Of a stretch of DNA of 64,000 bases, positions 59,306 through 64,000 are shown in pieces (position 1 is the stretch's first letter; each line of letters opens with the position of its first letter). Below the pieces are notes generated by a model, which made no database searches, was not told where the DNA came from, and saw only the letters and a program-made list of their open reading frames with translations. Made by a program: the position numbers and the translations under genes. The DNA comes from Formicarius rufipectus. Taxonomy: Eukaryota > Chordata > Aves > Passeriformes > Formicariidae. Location: contig VXAU01001757.1 of assembly GCA_013399695.1 (NCBI GenBank), positions 3,426,924-3,490,923 of the forward strand. The letters are read 5' to 3'.

Positions 59306-60948
59306 CAAATGGGTGCATTTCTGACCCTTCTGTAACCAGCACTGAATTAACCCCCCCAACCTTCATCTCACAGAGCTGCGCAGATATGAACGCAAAATCC
59401 CTCCTCCTCCTTGCACAAGAGAAACACTCCAGAGTCCTGGGAGGAGACCCAGCAAAATGACAGCAGAGTCCCCTCCCCAAACCATATGCAACCTACTTTT
59501 CTGACTGGAATTCCTGAGCCAGACTCCAGGGAGAAGAGAGCGAGAGCAGCATCTGTAGACAAATGCTCCTCTGCACTAACGAGACGCAGCAGCCTAACAC
59601 TGTGTGACACTACAGCACTCGCAGGTAGGTTCTGCAGAAGACAGGGAGCTCAGGGCTTGGCTGCTGCCCAGGATGAAGGCAGATATTCTGATTGTGAGGC
59701 AGTTCCTCAATGAGTCCTTGTTGCTGCTAAGCAGGAGAGACCTGGACACAGGCAGAGCAGAAGAGGACGCTCCTTTGCAGTGGCATTGAGCTGACAGGAA
59801 AAGCCACGTGTCCAGAAAATATTGCAGGGCACTCACGCTGCAAATACTTAGTCCAGAGGAGATAAAAAACCATCCTGCAATCCACTGTATCTGGAAAGTA
59901 AGTCACACCTTGAGCCTCTCTCCATTAACATTACAAAGGAGAGGCGCTGCTTTCTGCCCTTGGAGATGACACTCCAACGAGGTGGTTCCAGAGGATGTTG
60001 AGGGCTGGAGGTTGGAACATGAAGCATTTTACTGGAGGCATCTGGAGTCACAAACTCCACTCCATTGTCAGGCTGTGCAGGGGTTAAATCAGGAAACAAT
60101 GAGGTTCTTAAAGAGGAGAGAGGAATTTCAGGGCCAGCAATGTTTTGGGTATTTCTGCATTGAGGGAGGGAAACAAGGGAACAATGATAGAGCATTAGGG
60201 ATCTTTTCATTTGTCAAGGTCTAAAATGAATTATTCCCAACTTTAAATATGTTTTCCTTTTTAGTGAAGCAAATCATATTAATCCTGCAAAGAGTTTTTT
60301 GCTTTATTTAAAGCTGCCATTTTCTTGCAAAATCCAAACTCCCAGCCTCTGTGTGCACAAAAAAGGTCACCCAGAGTTGACACGACAGGTCACTGCTGTG
60401 GCAGAAAGCCTGGAAGACCAGGACTTTGCTCTCTACAAGTTGGCAGTTTGAAACTGGGCAAAGGGCACACGACAGCTGGTGGGTAGATGGGCGATGCATT
60501 TTCCTGCCAGGTGGGCTAGGAGGGCAGCAGGAGACAAGAGATCTGAGTCACTGGAAGCAAATCTCGAGCCTGCTTCCCTGAAGTACCCACAAACCAGACG
60601 CTCCTTGCCAGGCTGGCCTGGGAGCCTTTATTAAGTCTGTGTTGTTTGCAACCAGAACACCACCCTCTGCAACTGGCCAGTCCCTAGAAGAGGCTGTTCA
60701 TGAGCTGAGCAGAAAATGTCCCCACCATCACATTGCATTAGTGTCCCAAAAGCAAAACAAAAGGGTTCAGGGGAAGAGCTATGTCTTGAGCACTGCAGGG
60801 CTGACCTGGTGCTGCTGGAGATGCCAGGGTAGGGATGGGGAGCAGCCAATGAGGGGCTGGGCTGGAGGAGAAGGAAGAACACTTGTGAGTGCTGAGCACA
60901 TCATAAGGAGGAGAAGGAGACTGCTTGTGAGGTTACGAGGCAGGGCTA

Positions 60949-61083
60949 GGCTGCCAGACCTTCAGGAGTGTTTGGATGATCCTCTGGGGCACAGAGTGGG
61001 ATTGTTGGAGTGTCTAAGCAGGGCCAGGAGTTGCACTGGATGGTCCTGGTGGGTCCCATCAGAGATATTCTGTGATTCCATGA
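60949..61083 (+). mobile_element. CR1 LINE 3' tail (left half of a facing pair)
   Basis: GGCTGCCAGACCTTCAGGAG, GTTTGGATGATCCTCTGGGG and GATGGTCCTGGTGGGTCCCA are present, ending TTCTGTGATTCCATGA. Its 3' end points toward the copy at 61143. Confidence 0.82.
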
Positions 61084-61142
61084 CTCTCTGAACTGCAGTC
61101 TTTCCCACCGAGCCATCAGCTGAAACATTCATTGACTTCTGG

Positions 61143-61310
61143 AACCACAGAATACCAGAACATGTTGGGGTGGCAATCCAGGGATCACCCTGTCCAACCC
61201 TCAGCCCTGCACAGGCACAAAACCAGGAGTCACGCCCTATGCCCCAGAGGGTCATCCAAACCCTCCTGGAGCTCTGCCAGACTTGTGGCAGTGCCCACTT
61301 GCTCAGAGGT
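61143..61310 (-). mobile_element. CR1 LINE 3' tail (right half of a facing pair)
   Basis: The plus strand shows GATCACCCTGTCCAACCCTC, CCCCAGAGGGTCATCCAAAC and CCTCCTGGAGCTCTGCCAGA. It is the same subfamily as the neighbour at 60949-61083 but inverted. Confidence 0.82.
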
Positions 61311-63006
61311 GAAGTACAACCACTACTCATACCAGCTGGCAGCCTTTAAATCAAGAAGGCTGGACTAAAAGTCCTGAAATCATTTTTTAAAAAAATCAAT
61401 CCCCAAATATTAAGACTATTTGCATTATGATCTCTCATCTTTTGTAGGGAGCTGTGGTTATTTTTACAAGCTTAAAAAAATACACAGTGAAAGCTGGAAG
61501 TGTCCTCTTGTCCCAAGGATTAACACAAGCCATCGAATCTCATAACATGACTTGCAAGGTAATATTTACTTTTTTAATACAGACCTCATGGTCCTTAAAA
61601 AGGTACAATAATGTATCTTTTTTTAAGGTGGGTTTGGTTTTTTTTTTTGGCCAGAACTATCACATCAAACACACAATGTTGTTCTAAGGAAAACACAGTT
61701 TGCCGAGACATCTAAAATATTGTGTATTCCCTCCATCTGCTTCTGCTAAATAAACCCAGGGCCTTATCTAATATAATGAGTAGATGTTGGCAATAATTGC
61801 ACAGCCATCTGTACTGTGCTTTAAACCTGTTGCAAGTTGGGCTGTGGGCAGGAAAAAGTCAGGATTTATTCCCTCAATATGGAAAACAGACATTGTAAAT
61901 CCCCCTCTCCTATTTTTTAGGATGATTTAACAAAAACAGGTCTTGTGCTTGGTGCTTTGGGAACAGTATTTCACCAACGTGATAAATTTTTTCATGATTT
62001 GTACAAATAAACTTCAAGTTCTGCAGCTCACAAGGTGGGTCCGGCCTCCAGGACGGGGCAGCCACCATACAAGACCTTCCAGCACTGATGACACCCAACC
62101 AGAAAGCCTTTTGAGGATGAGCATCCCAGAGGAAACTCCCCAAGACATTTAATGTCCAATTGAAAAGATTCTTCTCATTGCACTCAGCTGCTGAATTCAT
62201 GACATGCAGGTCACACCACTCAGATATGCTTGGCAGTTCATGGGGCATCTTGAGGGACCCACGTGGGTCTAGTTCAACATTCCCACCATGTGCCTAGGAA
62301 TGTTTTCCAAACCTCCCCTGAGTTACTCAGCTCCTCATTCCCACTCAAACTGAACCCACATCACAGCAACAGTGCTAATAATTGTTGATGTTTTTAACCA
62401 TTGTTCTTGCCCTGTTGGAGTGGAGCAGAGCTGTCACGGTCAAAACAAACCATCCTTTTTTGATCCTCATAGGTCCAACTCAGATAATCCATAATTCTAG
62501 GACCACACCAGCTGGGAAAGCTGGAAAAGAGGGATTCAACTGCAGGTCTCATCACCCCACCAGAGCAACCTGCCAAATGTCAGCAAAACAAGGCTATTTG
62601 ACAAATTTCCCCTGCAGCACATGACAAAGTGCCTAGGAGAGAGCAGGAGTTCTCTGCTGCTTTGCAGGGAGTCCCAAACCTCTGAAGTCCTTGGAGAATG
62701 AGACCTGGAGAAACAATAACTTGTCACCTATGAAATCTTATGAGCTTTCTTCATCCAGGTGCACGAGGGCCCAGAATGAAGATATTCAGAGAGCACAGCA
62801 CAGCTCCTGGGCACTGAAAGGACCTTTTAATATCTTCAACACCAATGCAACATATGCCCACAGTCACTCTCTGGGCATTGGAGTTCCAGTACTGTTTTCT
62901 TCCTCCTCCACTCCCCTCTTTCCCCAGATGACCCATTATTTTGCACCCAGCACAGCAGGATAATCCCCTTCACAAAGACAACACAAGATGATTTCTAGTA
63001 AGCAAC

Positions 63007-63410
63007 CATAGAATGGTTCAGGTTGGGAGTGACCACAAGAAGTCATCAAACAAAATCTGGAAGAGGGGAAATTGAGGCAGGAGATCAGGCAAAAATCCTT
63101 CCCTGGGAGGGTGGGCAGGCCCTGGCACAGGTTGCCCAGAGAAGCCATGGCTGCCCCTTCCCTGGAAGTGTCTAAGGCCAGGTTGGACAGGGTTGGGAGC
63201 AACGGTGGGATGTCTTCCTGCTTATGGCAAGGGAAGGCACTGGATGATCTTTAAGTTCCTTTCCAACTTGTAATGTTCTCTGATCCATTGTAACCTCCCT
63301 TCTCCAGCAGGATCCCCTGGAGCAGTCACCAACCACTGCGTTCAACTGGTTTTGGAAAATCTCCAGGGTAGGAGACTCCAAATCTCTCTGGACAGCCTGT
63401 TTCTGTGAAG
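63007..63410. mobile_element. cluster of three CR1 pieces in alternating orientation
   Basis: A short minus-strand end (AGAATGGTTCAGGTTGGGAG, about 63007-63055) is followed by a plus-strand CR1 3' part (GGCCCTGGCACAGGTTGCCC to TTTAAGTTCCTTTCCAACTT, about 63060-63282), then by a minus-strand internal piece (GGAAAATCTCCAGGGTAGGA to CTCTCTGGACAGCCTGTTTC, about 63300-63410). Confidence 0.75.
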
Positions 63411-64000
63411 GAAACGGGCAATGCAAGTGGGCAGCAGAGGCAGGGGGGCTCAGAGCAATGGCACTCATACAGGGAAGTGACATCTTTATAATAGAACAGG
63501 GGGATGAGTCCCAGTTAATTGGCACTCTGGATAACAGAGGCTCTCGCTCCCCAGTGGGCTGTTGAGATCCCTGGAATTGCTGCAGAGGAAAGTCTGGCAG
63601 CCTTTTCCTCAGGAAAATTTCCACATTTCTGGGCTGGATAAACTAACCATTAAAAAATCCATGCCATGGGCACAAAACTGCCAGCAGAGCAGAAAATATT
63701 TCTATTTTCCAGATTTGCGTAGCAGCCTCTTTGGACCCATTGGGAGGGAAGTTGTAGTTTTCCATGTTCCCCTTGCACCAGTCCTGGATTTCAGATCTTT
63801 ATGTCCTCCCCCTGCCCAGGCAGAGATGCCTGTCCATGAGCTCCAGCCACGTGAGCCACCTCCAGAGAGCCCCAGCCAGCTCGTTGGCGCTGTTGATTTT
63901 CCCAGCAAAAAGACCTGGAGAAGGAGATCTCTGGGAATTTCTTAGTCAGCAGATGGAGAGGAGCATCCCATGCTCCACAGAAGCTTCCTGACAGGGCAGC

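Larger units (their letters stand above)
1..64000 (-). other. CACNA1B: CACNA1B locus, internal part (exons 4-11 with introns)
   Basis: The whole window appears to lie inside one minus-strand gene. Eight exons totalling 1010 coding bases splice in one open frame from the domain I S4 helix to the domain II S1 helix of a Cav2 calcium channel alpha-1 subunit. Cav2.2 is preferred over Cav2.1 and Cav2.3 because exon 9 reads EEVMLAEEDKNAEEKSPLD, exon 10 contains LIHAEEGED, and exon 11 contains SLKSGK, SSSYFRRKEKMFRFF and LCVVALNTLCVAMVHY, which are Cav2.2 signatures. Exon lengths of 92, 153, 104, 116, 57 and 210 bp equal those I recall for mammalian Cav2 genes. The family forms presynaptic high-voltage-activated channels that trigger transmitter release and are inhibited by G-beta-gamma. 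Exons 1-3 and 12 onward were not seen. I recognise no other gene on either strand. Confidence 0.95.
53772..64000 (-). other. CACNA1B: CACNA1B intron 3, partial
   Basis: This is sequence upstream of exon 4 in the gene. It holds CR1 pieces at 56197-56655, 59107-59305, 60949-61083, 61143-61310 and a cluster at 63007-63410. I looked for exon 3 (residues around GFVFHKGSYLRNGWNVMDF) on the minus strand and did not see it, so at least 10 kb of intron lies between exon 4 and exon 3. The rest is unremarkable. Confidence 0.8.

Overview
The window is a 64 kb piece of a vertebrate genome, almost certainly a bird and probably a passerine. It is dominated by CR1 LINE fragments and holds at least one tRNA-Ile-like SINE with a CR1-type tail (49222-49347), which resembles the passerine family TguSINE1. 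It has no prokaryotic gene organisation. The only protein-coding gene I can support is on the minus strand: a central part of CACNA1B, the pore-forming alpha-1 subunit of the N-type voltage-gated calcium channel Cav2.2.

Eight constitutive exons are present, running from high to low coordinates. They match exons 4-11 in mammalian numbering: exon 4 (53680-53771), 5 (51613-51765), 6 (47407-47594), 7 (31517-31620), 8 (18054-18169), 9 (10661-10717), 10 (7847-7936) and 11 (3992-4201). All have GT donors and AG acceptors and join in a single open frame with no stop. Together they encode the domain I voltage sensor (S4), S5, the pore loop with its selectivity glutamate, S6, the whole I-II linker with the beta-subunit binding helix, and the first transmembrane segment of domain II. 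I did not find exons 1-3 (expected above 53771) or exons 12 onward (expected below 3992), so both ends of the window are intronic.

The most interesting non-routine element is a candidate cassette exon of 75 bp (9903-9977) between exons 9 and 10. It has a strong donor, an acceptor behind a roughly 100-nt polypyrimidine tract, matching phases and an open frame. If used, it adds 25 Gly/Ala/Ser/Pro-rich residues to the I-II linker, close to the beta/G-beta-gamma regulatory region. Intron 6 carries a truncated second copy of exon 7 with a destroyed acceptor (34098-34151), and a separate duplicated pair of intronic segments with a 129-bp identical core (35847-35975 and 37397-37525).

The introns hold about twenty-five CR1 pieces in both orientations, two SINE-type pieces, two minisatellites (18-bp and 39-bp units), a possible solo LTR, a 42-base assembly gap inside an A-rich tract, a strong 35-nt palindrome, and a CpG- and TAAT-rich stretch that looks like a conserved regulatory element. 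Exon assignments rest on direct translation and remembered Cav2 family sequences. Repeat names rest on recognised consensus motifs, not on a database search.
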